Positions 1-7,887 of a stretch of DNA of 64,000 nt are shown piece after piece. Numbering within the stretch: the stretch's first letter is position 1; every line of letters begins with the position of its first letter. A program made the translations under genes and the position numbers. This DNA is from Bacillota bacterium. Its GTDB lineage: Bacteria > Bacillota > Sulfobacillia > Symbiobacteriales > ZC4RG38. The stretch is taken from NCBI GenBank assembly GCA_021890795.1, contig JAKKUO010000001.1, positions 62,001 to 126,000 on the forward strand. Direction: 5' to 3'. A model generated the notes under the pieces. It was not told the origin of the DNA. It ran no database searches and worked only from the letters and a program-made list of their open reading frames with translations.

Positions 1-1
1 C

Positions 2-151
2 GGGCAACCCCAGGTGGCCAACGGCGCGTCCGAATTGCTCCAGCAGGTTTTCGGCGAGGCCGGGCGCCACGCCCGTTCTGCGGTCGGGGTAGCGGAACTG
101 CCCCTGGACGCACCGGTGGAGGTCGAGCTGGTGGTGGAGGTGGCCGGTTAG
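2..151 (+). CDS. ridA: RidA family protein, C-terminal fragment (partial)
   Basis: Only the last 49 codons are in the window, entering at the left edge and ending in TAG. The peptide carries the conserved RidA/YjgF/UK114 C-terminus with [18 protein letters not shown] followed by a beta strand ending VEVELVVEV. RidA proteins are trimeric enamine/imine deaminases that hydrolyse reactive 2-aminoacrylate in the cytosol. The substrate-binding Arg of the family lies in the GRHARSAVG stretch and is present. The gene converges on the unknown minus-strand gene that ends 51 bases downstream. Confidence 0.85.
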   Translation, partial: GQPQVANGASELLQQVFGEAGRHARSAVGVAELPLDAPVEVELVVEVAG

Positions 152-201
152 CCCGGCCGCCTTTCCCTGTTGGGGACCTTCCGGCCTGTTTCGTTGCCTG
201 T

Positions 202-732
202 CTAGCCGGGGCTTCCCTCCACCGGCGGCCCTGGACCCGCCCCCGGAGCCGGCGAACCGTCCTCCGGGGGTGTGCAGCCGCCCTCCCCGGGCCAGGACCC
301 CAGGTCGATGAGGAACCGGCCCGGGAGCACCTGCTCCGCGAGGGTCGGGCTCAGGGGGATTTCCACCGGGCTCTGGTCTCCCCGGAGGAGCCGCAGCCGC
401 ACCCCGGCGACGAGGGATGGCAGGTCCAGGAAGACGTTGGTGCGCAGCCCGAGGAAGACCGGCAGGCAGGGGGTCAGGTCGGCGGGGGTGAGCACCGCTG
501 CCCGGGCCTGGTTGACCCCCAGGCCGGCTCCCTCGGCGTCGATCTGGCAAATATATGTCCGACCGGTGGCGGCAAGGCGCCGGCCCTGGCCGATGGTGAT
601 GGCCAGGTGGTATTCGTCCCGGCCCAGGGACCGCCGGAGCGCACCGGTGGGCAGGGCGAGCCAGCTCTCAAAGAAGCTGCCCAGACGCAGCCGCACCGGC
701 TCGTTGGCCAGCAGTTCGACGCCCATGCGCAC
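202..732 (-). CDS. hypothetical protein, divergent from rluB
   Basis: This 176-residue reading frame has the genome's typical codon choice and a strong ribosome site (AAAGGAGGT) seven bases before a GTG at 730-732; an ATG two codons later is the alternative start. I do not recognise the family. The sequence is a mix of predicted strands and loops without membrane segments or a signal peptide. Two cysteines lie in the first two-thirds (TYICQI, TPCLP) and the last 30 residues are a Gly/Pro-rich, probably disordered tail. It is transcribed divergently from rluB and converges with ridA, so it is probably a single-gene unit. Confidence 0.65.
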   Translation of the reverse strand: MRMGVELLANEPVRLRLGSFFESWLALPTGALRRSLGRDEYHLAITIGQGRRLAATGRTYICQIDAEGAGLGVNQARAAVLTPADLTPCLPVFLGLRTNVFLDLPSLVAGVRLRLLRGDQSPVEIPLSPTLAEQVLPGRFLIDLGSWPGEGGCTPPEDGSPAPGAGPGPPVEGSPG

Positions 733-803
733 GGGGCTTACCTCCTTTGCCGGGAGGCTGCCCCATCGTATTCCGGCGGCTGCAATCAGGTGAGGTGCAG
801 AGG

Positions 804-1769
804 ATGGCAGGACAAAAGGGACCGCTTTACGGCCCCCAGCGGCTGCAGAAGGTGCTCGCCCACGCCGGCGTGGCCTCCCGCCGGGCATCGGAGCAGCTGA
901 TCCTGGCCGGCCGGGTGAAGGTGAACGGCCAGGTGGTGACGACCCTGGGAACCAAGGTGATCCCCGGGGTCGACCAGATCGAGGTGGACGGCAAACCCAT
1001 CACCGCCCGGGAAAACCTGGCCTATTGCCTGCTCTACAAGCCCCGGAAGGTGGTGACCACCGTCTACGACCCCCAGGGGCGGACCACGGTCCTTGATCTG
1101 ATCGGCGACGCACCGGTCCGGCTCTTCCCCGTGGGCCGGCTGGACTACGACTCCGACGGGCTCTTGCTGCTGACCAACGACGGCGACCTCGCGTTTCGGC
1201 TGATGCACCCGTCCCAGAAGGTCTGGAAGACCTACGTGGTGCGGGTGCGGGGGGTGCCTTCTGAGGCCAAGCTCCGCCGGCTGCAGCAGGGGATCACCCT
1301 CGAGGACGGCCCCACCGCCCCCTGCAAGGTGCGGCTCCTCAAAGTGGTAACGGACCGCACCAACCCCCGGAACCAGGTGGCCTGGGTGGAGATCCGCATC
1401 TACGAAGGGCGCAACCGCCAGGTGCGCCGGATGTTCGCGGCCATTGGCCACGAGGTGATCGGCCTTACCCGCACCCGGCTCGGTCCCCTGCGGCTCGAGG
1501 GCCTCCAGCCCGGGCAGTACCGCTACCTCACCCCCGGGGAGATCCAGGCCCTCCGGCAGTACGTGGGGCTGCCGCCCCGGCCCCCGTACCCCCTGGCCCC
1601 GGTGCCCAAGGGGGTCCGGGGGGAGCCCTGGCAGCCGGCCCGGCCGGCGCAGCCAGCAGCCCAGCCGGCTCGGCCCGCGGCGGCGTCCGCCCGGTCCGCC
1701 ATCGCATCGGCCCCGCCGGCGGGCCGGCGGTTCCGGGCCTCCACCCGGCTGCGGGCGTCTGCAACCTGA
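804..1769 (+). CDS. rluB: 23S rRNA pseudouridine synthase, RluB type
   Basis: The 321-residue product has an N-terminal S4 RNA-binding domain (about residues 11-60, with the QLILAGRVKVNG core) and an RsuA/RluB/RluE-type catalytic domain. The catalytic motif GRLDYDSDG sits at 111-119 with D114 as the nucleophilic aspartate. Enzymes of this family isomerise a uridine in the peptidyl-transferase region of 23S rRNA (U2605 for RluB). The ATG at 804 is preferred because GGTGAGG lies 8 bases upstream; an upstream TTG at 747 lacks a ribosome site. The last 50 or so residues are an Ala/Pro/Arg-rich tail, a basic disordered extension seen in high-GC homologues. RluB is favoured over RsuA by overall motif spacing, but the exact target is inferred. 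Confidence 0.88.
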   Translation: MAGQKGPLYGPQRLQKVLAHAGVASRRASEQLILAGRVKVNGQVVTTLGTKVIPGVDQIEVDGKPITARENLAYCLLYKPRKVVTTVYDPQGRTTVLDLIGDAPVRLFPVGRLDYDSDGLLLLTNDGDLAFRLMHPSQKVWKTYVVRVRGVPSEAKLRRLQQGITLEDGPTAPCKVRLLKVVTDRTNPRNQVAWVEIRIYEGRNRQVRRMFAAIGHEVIGLTRTRLGPLRLEGLQPGQYRYLTPGEIQALRQYVGLPPRPPYPLAPVPKGVRGEPWQPARPAQPAAQPARPAAASARSAIASAPPAGRRFRASTRLRASAT

Positions 1770-1794
1770 GGCCCCGGGCAGGGAGGGTAGGGGG

Positions 1795-2679
1795 ATGGCG
1801 GCGTGGTTCTTCCCGGCCCCCGGGGCGGAGGCCGGACTCCTCCCGGAGGAGCAGCTCTGGGCCATGGAAGCCACCGCCCTGGAGGTCCGGCGGCTCTGGT
1901 TCGGCGGTCAGGTGCAGCCCTTTTACGGGGGTGTCCTCCTGCGGGAGCTGGGCACCGAGCTGGTCGCCCTGCTCCGGGCGAGGCCGGAGGAGGCCCCCCG
2001 GCTGGTGGAGGAGGTCCGGCAGCGCCGGGCCCAGGTGGTGGTGACCCCCTTCAGCCAGCCCCGGGACCTGGCTGTGCGCCTCCGCCGGGCCGGATTTTAC
2101 CCAGTGGCCCGGCAGGGGGCTTATGTCTACAGGCCCTCCCTGCCGGGGCCGCAGCCGGCGGAGGGCCGGCCCCCGGCGGTGGCGCCCCGGCGCCGGGGGC
2201 TTGTCCCCTGGCCGCCCGGGTGGCTCCGGAGGTGGCTCCGCCCCGCCGGACCCGCCGGTCCCCTTGCCATCGCCCCGATCAGCGCCGAAGGGCTGCCGGA
2301 GTGGAACCGGGTCTGCTGGGAGGCCTTTGGCCCGCCGGGACTGCGGGAGGAGGCTTCCCTCTTCGAGAAGGAGCGGGCCTTTGTCAACATGGGCAGCCGG
2401 GCCCTCTGGTACCTGGCCCGGTTGGGCCAGGAGCCGGTGGGCACCGCGATCCTCTACCTGGGCGACCAGGCGGCCCAGATTCTGGCCGTCGGCACCCGGC
2501 CGGGGTACCGACGGCGGGGGGTGGCCACCGCCCTGGTCTGCCGGGCCATCGCGGACTTCCGGGCCCGGAGCCGGGGGGTGCTCTTCCTGGACACCTGGCC
2601 CGGGAGCGGGGCGGAGCGGCTCTACCTCCGGCTGGGCTTTCGGCGGGCTTACATCCGCACAATGTACGCCCCGGGGTGA
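1795..2679 (+). CDS. GNAT family N-acetyltransferase
   Basis: The product has 294 residues. The C-terminal half, from about residue 160, is a GNAT fold: the acetyl-CoA pyrophosphate loop reads RPGYRRRGVATAL (motif A, R-x-x-G-x-A) and is preceded by the strand ILAVGT. The N-terminal 150 residues look like a second, degenerate acetyltransferase-like domain joined by a Pro/Arg-rich linker (about residues 118-158). GNAT enzymes transfer acetyl from acetyl-CoA to amines; the substrate cannot be read from sequence. It follows rluB by 25 bases and starts at an ATG behind a G-rich site (GGGAGGGTAGGGGG), so co-transcription with rluB is likely. Confidence 0.8.
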   Translation: MAAWFFPAPGAEAGLLPEEQLWAMEATALEVRRLWFGGQVQPFYGGVLLRELGTELVALLRARPEEAPRLVEEVRQRRAQVVVTPFSQPRDLAVRLRRAGFYPVARQGAYVYRPSLPGPQPAEGRPPAVAPRRRGLVPWPPGWLRRWLRPAGPAGPLAIAPISAEGLPEWNRVCWEAFGPPGLREEASLFEKERAFVNMGSRALWYLARLGQEPVGTAILYLGDQAAQILAVGTRPGYRRRGVATALVCRAIADFRARSRGVLFLDTWPGSGAERLYLRLGFRRAYIRTMYAPG

Positions 2680-2694
2680 GAAGGAGGGTTCTCG

Positions 2695-3060
2695 GTGTCC
2701 GGCACGACAGGAATGACGGTCCAGAGCTTATTGAAAATGAAGCGGTTCGGAGACTACCGCCAGGGCACCCGCCCCCTCCAGTACCGCCGGGCCGACTGGA
2801 TCCAGATGGCCCGGGGCAAGGAGCGGGCCCTGCGGCTCTTGGTCAAGTCCACCCTCGGCGTTCCCAGCGCCCACCACAGCGACCAGGATTATCCCATGTG
2901 GTGCTTTCAATTCCCCGACGGGGGTGAGCTCGTCGTGCTCATCGCCCGGGGAGGGGGCCAGGTGCAGCTGGTCGCCCGGAACGAGGAGCAGTCCCGGGAC
3001 CTCAAGCAGGCAGTGGACTTCTTGCTGGAAGAGCTGGGCAGCAAGCTCCGCCAGCTCTGA
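2695..3060 (+). CDS. hypothetical protein, 121 aa
   Basis: This small soluble protein starts at GTG, seven bases after AAGGAGG, and follows the acetyltransferase by 15 bases. It has a helical, basic N-terminal half and a central pair of strands (YPMWCFQFP, ELVVLIARGG), then a helix (SRDLKQAVDFLLEEL) near the C-terminus. I do not recognise the family. The tight spacing to its neighbours on both sides (15 and 32 bases) suggests it is a middle gene of the rluB operon. Confidence 0.65.
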   Translation: MSGTTGMTVQSLLKMKRFGDYRQGTRPLQYRRADWIQMARGKERALRLLVKSTLGVPSAHHSDQDYPMWCFQFPDGGELVVLIARGGGQVQLVARNEEQSRDLKQAVDFLLEELGSKLRQL

Positions 3061-3092
3061 AGGACGGCCCAGGAGACCGGGAGGCGGCGTGC

Positions 3093-3866
3093 GTGCACTG
3101 GTGGGAAGAGACCGAGCGCCGGGCCCTGGCCACCCGGGGCCAGGCGGCCCTGGCCCTCACCTTCTGGCAGCGGCTCCGGGAGGCCGGCTGTCCGGCGGAC
3201 CTGGCCTTGCTGCCCGCCCAGGGCCTTGCGGGGCTGTACAGTTCCGGGATCGACCTGGTCCACTGGGTCGACGGGCTGCTGACCGCGGACGCCCAGAGCC
3301 TGGAGAGCCACCTCCTCGCCCTCCGGGCCTGGGTCCGGGAGGCAGCCTTCCGCATCCGGGAGTCCCACCGGCCCTTTCTCCTCCTCCTGGACGGCCTGCG
3401 GGTGGACCCGGAAGAGTTCCCCCAGGAGCCGGAGGAGGACCTGCCCGCCGGGGTGCTCCCCCCGGAAGCGGCGCCCAAGTGGGAGGGGCGATACGAGCAG
3501 CGGCACCTCCTGTACGAGCGGCTGGACATCCGGCTTGAAGCCCTGGGGATGGCCGGGCCGGTCCGCCGCCCCTTTGCCCATTCCCTGGCCACGGTCTACG
3601 AGGAGTTCATGGTGCTGCTGCGGCGGCTCCAGCCCCTCACCGGGCCCCACGGCCGGCTCCGGCTGCGGGAGGCGGTGGCGCTCATCTCCGACGTGACCAC
3701 CACCTTTCACCTGGACCTGGGCCCCCGGCATCTGGAGTCCCTCAGGGCCGAGCCGGGCCGGCCAGCGATCCCGGGACTCGGCACCTGGCTGGATCTGGCC
3801 CTGGCCTCCCTCACGCCGGGTGGTCTGCCGCCGGAGTGGCTCGCGGAGGGAACCGGGGCCGGCTAG
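3093..3866 (+). CDS. hypothetical protein, 257 aa
   Basis: This is a soluble, largely helical 257-residue protein starting at GTG behind GGGAGG. It has no signal peptide, membrane segment or recognisable catalytic motif. Around residues 90-135 there is an acidic/proline-rich linker (EEFPQEPEEDLPAG) separating two helical halves. It is the last gene before the promoter and structured leader of rny, and it probably closes the rluB-acetyltransferase operon. No function is assigned. Confidence 0.65.
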   Translation: MHWWEETERRALATRGQAALALTFWQRLREAGCPADLALLPAQGLAGLYSSGIDLVHWVDGLLTADAQSLESHLLALRAWVREAAFRIRESHRPFLLLLDGLRVDPEEFPQEPEEDLPAGVLPPEAAPKWEGRYEQRHLLYERLDIRLEALGMAGPVRRPFAHSLATVYEEFMVLLRRLQPLTGPHGRLRLREAVALISDVTTTFHLDLGPRHLESLRAEPGRPAIPGLGTWLDLALASLTPGGLPPEWLAEGTGAG

Positions 3867-3872
3867 CAGTTC

Positions 3873-3901
3873 TTGACAGAGCGTTGCATTGGCGATATTA
3901 T
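3873..3901 (+). promoter_or_regulatory. sigma-A type promoter of the rny leader / ncRNA
   Basis: TTGACA (3873-3878) is followed after 17 bases by TATTAT (3896-3901), which continues as TATTATAAT. This is among the best sigma-A matches in the window and predicts a start near 3908, about 490 bases upstream of the rny start codon. Confidence 0.75.
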
Positions 3902-4240
3902 AATGGATAGATTCGTGTCCGCATGTCCGCCATCTGGCTGTTCGATAGATGGGCGGGGCCTTCCGAGGCCCTGCCGGACAGGCTGCTAGCCGCCCCCGGC
4001 CGGTTCGGGGACCGGGGAGTCAGAACCGACCGGAACGGGCCCGCCCCGGCCTGAGCCCGTTCGGACCGCTGACCGTCCCGGACCGGGACCGGTCACCCTG
4101 GCTGGCGCAAGGTGGCAGCGCCTGACCGCCTTCGCGGCAGTTCGACCGGCGCCACCGGGTTCAGGTGCCGCTGTGAGGCTTCGGGCGGCCGCCATGACCG
4201 GTGCGCCTTTTGTTTATGTCCAGGCGCCTCTGTGCGCCTG

Positions 4241-4269
4241 CCGTCTGGACTTGCCAGACGGTTTCTTCC
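4241..4269 (+). terminator. terminator-like hairpin inside the rny leader
   Basis: CCGTCTGG and CCAGACGG form an 8-bp stem around ACTTG, followed by TTTCTTCC. It is preceded directly by a second hairpin (CAGGCGC/GCGCCTG, 4221-4240). GTCCAG at 4218-4223 could instead pair with CTGGAC at 4245-4250 and disrupt both. Confidence 0.45.
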
Positions 4270-4315
4270 GCATAGGCAAAATCGAGCTGGTCGCGAACAG
4301 ATGGGTGGCATGGGG

Positions 4316-4348
4316 ACCGAGTCGACAAGCTCGGTTTTCTTTATTTTG
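4316..4348 (+). terminator. intrinsic terminator just before rny
   Basis: ACCGAG/CTCGGT (4316-4321 with 4330-4335) forms a 6-bp stem followed by TTTCTTTATTTTG. The T-rich run is conspicuous in this GC-rich DNA. It lies 56 bases before the rny start, so transcripts from 3873 must read through or be terminated here. Confidence 0.5.
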
Positions 4349-4404
4349 TCGGATGTGTCGGGGGTAACCCCGGGGCCCAACAAGCCCGAAGGGGGGTGAA
4401 GGCA

Positions 4405-5949
4405 GTGCTGGACTGGCTGATTCTGCCCGCGGTGGGAGCGCTGGGCCTGGCCCTGGGACTGCCCGCGGGCTACTGGTGGCGGCGCCGGCAGGAGGCCCGG
4501 CAGATCGGCGCGGCGGAGGCCCGGGCGGAGGAGATCCTCCGCAAGGCCATGCGGGACGCCGAGGCCCGGAAGAAGGAGGCCGTGCTGGAGGCCAAGGAAG
4601 AGGTGCACCGGCTCCGGACCGAGTTTGAGCGGGAGGTCCGGGAGCGGCGGAGCGAGATCCAGCGGCTGGAGCGCCGGCTGCTGCAGAAGGAAGAGCAGCT
4701 GGACCGGAAGGTGGAGGCCCTCGAGCGGAAGGAGGAAGCCTTCAACCGCCGGGAGCGGGAACTGGAGCGGCAGGCCCAGCAGCTCCAGGAGCTGGAGCGG
4801 CAGAAGCGCCAGGAGCTGGAACGGATCTCCGGCCTCAGCACCGAGGAGGCCCGGCGTCTGTTCCTGAGCCAGATCGAGCAGGAATCCCGGGTCGAAGCGG
4901 CCAAGCTTATCCGCGAGATCGAGGCCGAGGCCAAGGAGACCGCCGAGCGCAAGGCCCGGGAGATCATCGCGACCGCGATCCAGCGGGTGGCGGCGGACCA
5001 CGCCTCGGAGATCACCATCACCGTGGTGCCGCTGCCCAACGATGAGATGAAGGGCCGGATCATCGGCCGGGAGGGCCGGAACATCCGGACCCTGGAGACC
5101 CTCACCGGCATCGACCTCATCATCGACGATACGCCGGAAGCGGTGGTCATCTCCGGCTTTGACCCGATCCGGCGGGAGATCGCGAAGGTGGCGCTGCAGA
5201 AGCTGATCGCCGACGGCCGGATCCACCCGGCCCGGATTGAGGAGATGGTGGAGAAGGCCCAGCGGGAGATCGAGCAGCGCATCCGGGAGGAGGGCGAGGC
5301 CGCCTGCTTTGAGGTGGGGGTCCACGGCCTCCATCCCGAGCTGGTCAAGCTCCTGGGCCGGCTCCGATTCCGTTACTCCTATGGCCAGAACGTGCTGAAG
5401 CACTCCATCGAGGTGGCCCACCTGGCCGGGCTGATGGCCGCGGAGCTGGGGGTCAACGTCGAGGTAGCCAAGCGAGCGGGGCTTCTCCACGACATCGGCA
5501 AGGCGGTGGACCACGAGATGGAGGGCTCCCACGTGGCCATCGGCGTCCAGTTACTGCGGAAGTACAAGGAGAGCCCCGAGGTCATCCACGCGATGGAGAC
5601 CCACCACGGCGATGTCGAGCCCCGGAGCGTGGAATCGGTGCTGGTCACCGCCGCGGATGCCATCTCCGCCTCCCGGCCGGGAGCCCGGCGGGAGACCCTG
5701 GAGAGCTACATCAAGCGGCTGGAGAAGCTGGAGCAGATCTCCGAGTCCTTCGAAGGCGTGGAGAAAGCCTACGCGATTCAGGCGGGCCGGGAGGTCCGGG
5801 TCATGGTCAAGCCCGACCGGGTCGACGACTACGGCACCATCAAGCTCTCCCGGGAGATCGCCCGGCGGATCGAGAACGAACTGGAGTACCCCGGCCAGAT
5901 CAAGGTGACGGTCATCCGGGAGAGCCGGGCGGTGGAGTACGCCCGCTGA
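4405..5949 (+). CDS. rny: ribonuclease Y
   Basis: RNase Y is a membrane-anchored 5'-end-sensitive endoribonuclease that starts mRNA decay in Firmicutes. The 514-residue product has one N-terminal membrane helix (about residues 3-23), a long charged coiled coil to about residue 190, a KH domain with [12 protein letters not shown] at 217-228, and an HD domain with the metal-binding HDIGKA at 362-367. Length matches the family (about 520). GTG 4405 is preferred because AGGGGGGTG lies six bases upstream; an in-frame GTG at 4396 overlaps that ribosome site. It heads the conserved rny-(unknown)-ymdB-spoVS block and is preceded by a long leader. Confidence 0.95.
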   Translation: MLDWLILPAVGALGLALGLPAGYWWRRRQEARQIGAAEARAEEILRKAMRDAEARKKEAVLEAKEEVHRLRTEFEREVRERRSEIQRLERRLLQKEEQLDRKVEALERKEEAFNRRERELERQAQQLQELERQKRQELERISGLSTEEARRLFLSQIEQESRVEAAKLIREIEAEAKETAERKAREIIATAIQRVAADHASEITITVVPLPNDEMKGRIIGREGRNIRTLETLTGIDLIIDDTPEAVVISGFDPIRREIAKVALQKLIADGRIHPARIEEMVEKAQREIEQRIREEGEAACFEVGVHGLHPELVKLLGRLRFRYSYGQNVLKHSIEVAHLAGLMAAELGVNVEVAKRAGLLHDIGKAVDHEMEGSHVAIGVQLLRKYKESPEVIHAMETHHGDVEPRSVESVLVTAADAISASRPGARRETLESYIKRLEKLEQISESFEGVEKAYAIQAGREVRVMVKPDRVDDYGTIKLSREIARRIENELEYPGQIKVTVIRESRAVEYAR

Positions 5950-5960
5950 TTTCCGGTGAC

Positions 5961-5996
5961 CGGCCCCGGGCAGCCCTGTGTGGCTGCCCGGGGCCG
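5961..5996 (+). other. perfect 15-bp hairpin after rny
   Basis: Beginning 12 bases after the rny stop codon, CGGCCCCGGGCAGCC pairs perfectly with GGCTGCCCGGGGCCG around a 6-base loop. There is no T-run, so it may stabilise or process the 3' end of the rny mRNA rather than terminate it. Confidence 0.5.
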
Positions 5997-6015
5997 CTCG
6001 AGCGAGGTGGCAGCG

Positions 6016-6543
6016 TTGGAGCACGACCGGTGGTGGGACGACCCCGAGTGGTCGGAGCGAGCGATCTCGACCCGCATCACCGGCCTTCTGCGCATCCCGG
6101 AGGTCTCCGCGGTCCGGTACGACCCCAGGGAGCAGGTGCTGCGGATCCGGTTCCTCGTGGCCGGCGAGGTGGAGGAGGCCCAGGTGAGCGCCGCCGCCCG
6201 GCGGCTCCAGGAATCCCTGGAGGTGCTGGCCCAGCTGGAGGGCCGGCAGCCCCTCTCTCTGGCGGTGACGGGTTGGGTGGAGGCGGGGGTCGGGACCATC
6301 GAGGTGGTCCGGGACCCGGCCACCCTCACCGTCGGCGAGGTTTACCTGACCACCGAACTTCTCCGGGAGCAATTCGGTGCCGGCCTGGTGGTAGACCCCT
6401 CCGACCCGTACCTGGTGGAGGAGCAGGCCCTGGCCCAGGAAGAGGTGATCCAGGCCCTCATCGCCGACCTCCGGGCCGGCAGGGCCCGGGGTCCGCTGGT
6501 GGCCATCCGGGACGAGGGCCGGCTCCTGGTCTACAGCCAGTAA
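6016..6543 (+). CDS. hypothetical protein between rny and ymdB
   Basis: The 175-residue product starts at TTG, five bases after GAGGTGG. It is acidic and soluble. The first half contains a strand-rich segment (EVSAVRYDPREQVLRIRFLV), the second half a helix-rich one with a conserved-looking EEQALAQEEVIQALIADL. I do not recognise the family. It lies in the intergenic slot between rny and ymdB, which are adjacent in Bacillus, and ends just before a terminator hairpin. Confidence 0.65.
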   Translation: MEHDRWWDDPEWSERAISTRITGLLRIPEVSAVRYDPREQVLRIRFLVAGEVEEAQVSAAARRLQESLEVLAQLEGRQPLSLAVTGWVEAGVGTIEVVRDPATLTVGEVYLTTELLREQFGAGLVVDPSDPYLVEEQALAQEEVIQALIADLRAGRARGPLVAIRDEGRLLVYSQ

Positions 6544-6559
6544 CCCGGACCGCTGGACG

Positions 6560-6598
6560 GGCAGGACTCCCTGGGCAAGGGAGCCTGCCTGTCTTTGT
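6560..6598 (+). terminator. terminator after the rny operon
   Basis: GGCAGG pairs with CCTGCC and, after one unpaired base, CTCCCT pairs with AGGGAG (6560-6589), followed by TGTCTTTGTG. Confidence 0.5.
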
Positions 6599-6665
6599 GC
6601 CGCCCCGGGGCCGGGCGGCGGCCGCGGGGAATCGTAACGGTGGGCAGAGGCAAGGAGGAAGGGCC

Positions 6666-7457
6666 GTGCGAATTCTGTTCTTCGGCGACGTGGTGGGCAA
6701 GGCGGGCCGGGAGATCCTGGCCCGCCGCCTCGGCCCCCTGAAGAAGGCCTACGGGGCGGAGGTGGTGGTGGTCAACGGGGAGAACGCCGCCGCGGGCCTG
6801 GGGATCACCCCTGCCATCTGCGAGGAACTCTTCGCCCTGGGGGCGGATGTGATCACCCTGGGCAACCACGCCTGGGACAAGCGGGAGATCATCCCCTACA
6901 TCGACGGCGAGCCCCGCCTCCTCCGTCCCCTGAACCTCCCCCCGGGCACCCCGGGGCTCGGCTCCGCGGTGGTGCGCCGGGGCAGCACGCCGGTGGCGGT
7001 CATCGCCCTCCACGGCCGGGTCTTCTTTCCCTTCATCCCCGACGACCCCTTCCGGGCGGTGGAGGAGGAGGTGGAGCGGCTCCGGCGCCAGACCCCGGTG
7101 ATCCTGGTGGACTTCCACGCGGAGGCCACCTCGGAGAAGGCGGCGATGGCCTGGTTCCTGGACGGCCGGGTCTCCGCGGTGGTGGGGACCCACACCCACG
7201 TGCAGACCGCGGACGCCCGGATCCTCCCCGGGGGGACGGCCTTCATCACCGACGTGGGGATGTGCGGGCCGTGGCAGTCGGTCATCGGCATGAACCCGGA
7301 ACTGGCGCTGCAGCGGCTCCGGACCCAGATGCCCGTCCGGCTGGAGGTCGCCCGGGGGCCGGCGGTGCTCTCCGCGGTCTGCATCGAGGTGGACCCGGCC
7401 ACGGGCCGGGCCCTGGCCATCACCCCGATCCAGGAGCGGGAGGAGGAGCCGGCATAG
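6666..7457 (+). CDS. ymdB: YmdB family metallophosphoesterase
   Basis: YmdB-type enzymes are dinuclear-metal phosphodiesterases acting on 2',3'- or 3',5'-cyclic nucleotides; in Bacillus ymdB affects biofilm and sporulation gene expression. The 263-residue protein shows the family metal ligands in order: GDVVGKAGR near the N-terminus, NGENAA around residue 37, GNHAWD around 66, DFHAEATSEK near 152 and GTHTHVQT near 178. GTG 6666 follows GGAGGAAGGGCC. Family length is about 264, so it is complete. Its place between rny and spoVS is the conserved one. Confidence 0.92.
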   Translation: MRILFFGDVVGKAGREILARRLGPLKKAYGAEVVVVNGENAAAGLGITPAICEELFALGADVITLGNHAWDKREIIPYIDGEPRLLRPLNLPPGTPGLGSAVVRRGSTPVAVIALHGRVFFPFIPDDPFRAVEEEVERLRRQTPVILVDFHAEATSEKAAMAWFLDGRVSAVVGTHTHVQTADARILPGGTAFITDVGMCGPWQSVIGMNPELALQRLRTQMPVRLEVARGPAVLSAVCIEVDPATGRALAITPIQEREEEPA

Positions 7458-7534
7458 CCCCTGGTGCCGCCCCGTTGGCGCCGGTTGCAGCTGCTGGGTT
7501 GTCAGGAAGAGATCTCCTTTCCTGCCAAAAAGAC

Positions 7535-7563
7535 TTGCAAATAGGGGCGGCTGCCGGTAACAT
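7535..7563 (+). promoter_or_regulatory. possible promoter of spoVS
   Basis: TTGCAA and TAACAT are separated by 17 bases in the 154-base gap before spoVS. The match is moderate. In Bacillus spoVS is read by sigma-H, for which I see no clear motif here. Confidence 0.3.
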
Positions 7564-7611
7564 ATGACTTAACAGCCAACACCGGAGAGCAGGACGAAGG
7601 AGGCGTCTTCC

Positions 7612-7872
7612 ATGGATGTGCTTAAGGTATCGGCCAAGTCCAGCCCCAACGCGGTGGCCGGAGCCCTCGCCGGTTGCATCCGGGAGAAGGGATGCGCGGA
7701 ACTGCAGGCCATCGGGGCGGGCGCCCTCAACCAGGCGGTCAAGGCGGTTGCCATCGCCCGGGGGTTTGTCGCACCCAGCGGCCTTGACCTGATCTGCATT
7801 CCGGCCTTCACAGACCTGACCATCGACGGCGAGGAGCGGACGGCGGTGAAGCTGATCGTCCAGCCTCGCTGA
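7612..7872 (+). CDS. spoVS: stage V sporulation protein S
   Basis: SpoVS is a small Alba-fold protein needed for efficient sporulation, affecting septation and coat assembly; nucleic-acid binding is assumed from the fold. The 86-residue product matches the usual length and the highly conserved sequence, with LKVSAKSSPNAVAGALAG at residues 4-21, GAGALNQAVKAVAIARG in the middle and DLICIPAFTDL near 60-70. The ATG lies nine bases after AAGGAGG. A good terminator follows at once, so it is probably expressed alone. Confidence 0.97.
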   Translation: MDVLKVSAKSSPNAVAGALAGCIREKGCAELQAIGAGALNQAVKAVAIARGFVAPSGLDLICIPAFTDLTIDGEERTAVKLIVQPR

Positions 7873-7887
7873 AGATGCCTCTCCGGC

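Larger units (their letters stand above)
3908..4348 (+). ncRNA. candidate structured leader or independent small RNA upstream of rny
   Basis: Between the promoter at 3873 and rny there is no convincing gene but about 440 bases rich in compensating inverted repeats. The 5' part can fold as a three-way junction: 3916-3921 pairs with 3975-3980, 3927-3935 with 3947-3956 (one bulged G), and 3957-3961 with 3966-3970 closing a TCCG loop. A ten-pair helix between CCGgAACGGGC and GCCCGTTCGG follows near 4030-4065. The 3' part ends in two terminator-like hairpins (4241-4269 and 4316-4348). I could not match it to tmRNA, RNase P RNA, SRP RNA or a riboswitch class by eye. Confidence 0.4.

Noticed and set aside
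4100-4130. T-box-like AAGGTGGCAGCGC in the rny leader
   Set aside because: It departs from the T-box sequence (AGGGTGGnACCGCG) at several fixed bases, and no specifier loop is recognisable. rny is also not an expected T-box target.
4262-4340. Cyclic-di-GMP (GEMM) riboswitch-like words (AGGCAAA ... GGGGACCGAG) before rny
   Set aside because: The conserved core (GACGCAAAGCC and the tetraloop-receptor spacing) is missing and the segment is too short.
3908-4348. tmRNA, RNase P RNA or SRP RNA in the rny leader
   Set aside because: No tag-peptide reading frame, no RNase P core (GAGGAAAGTCC) and no SRP domain IV signature was found.
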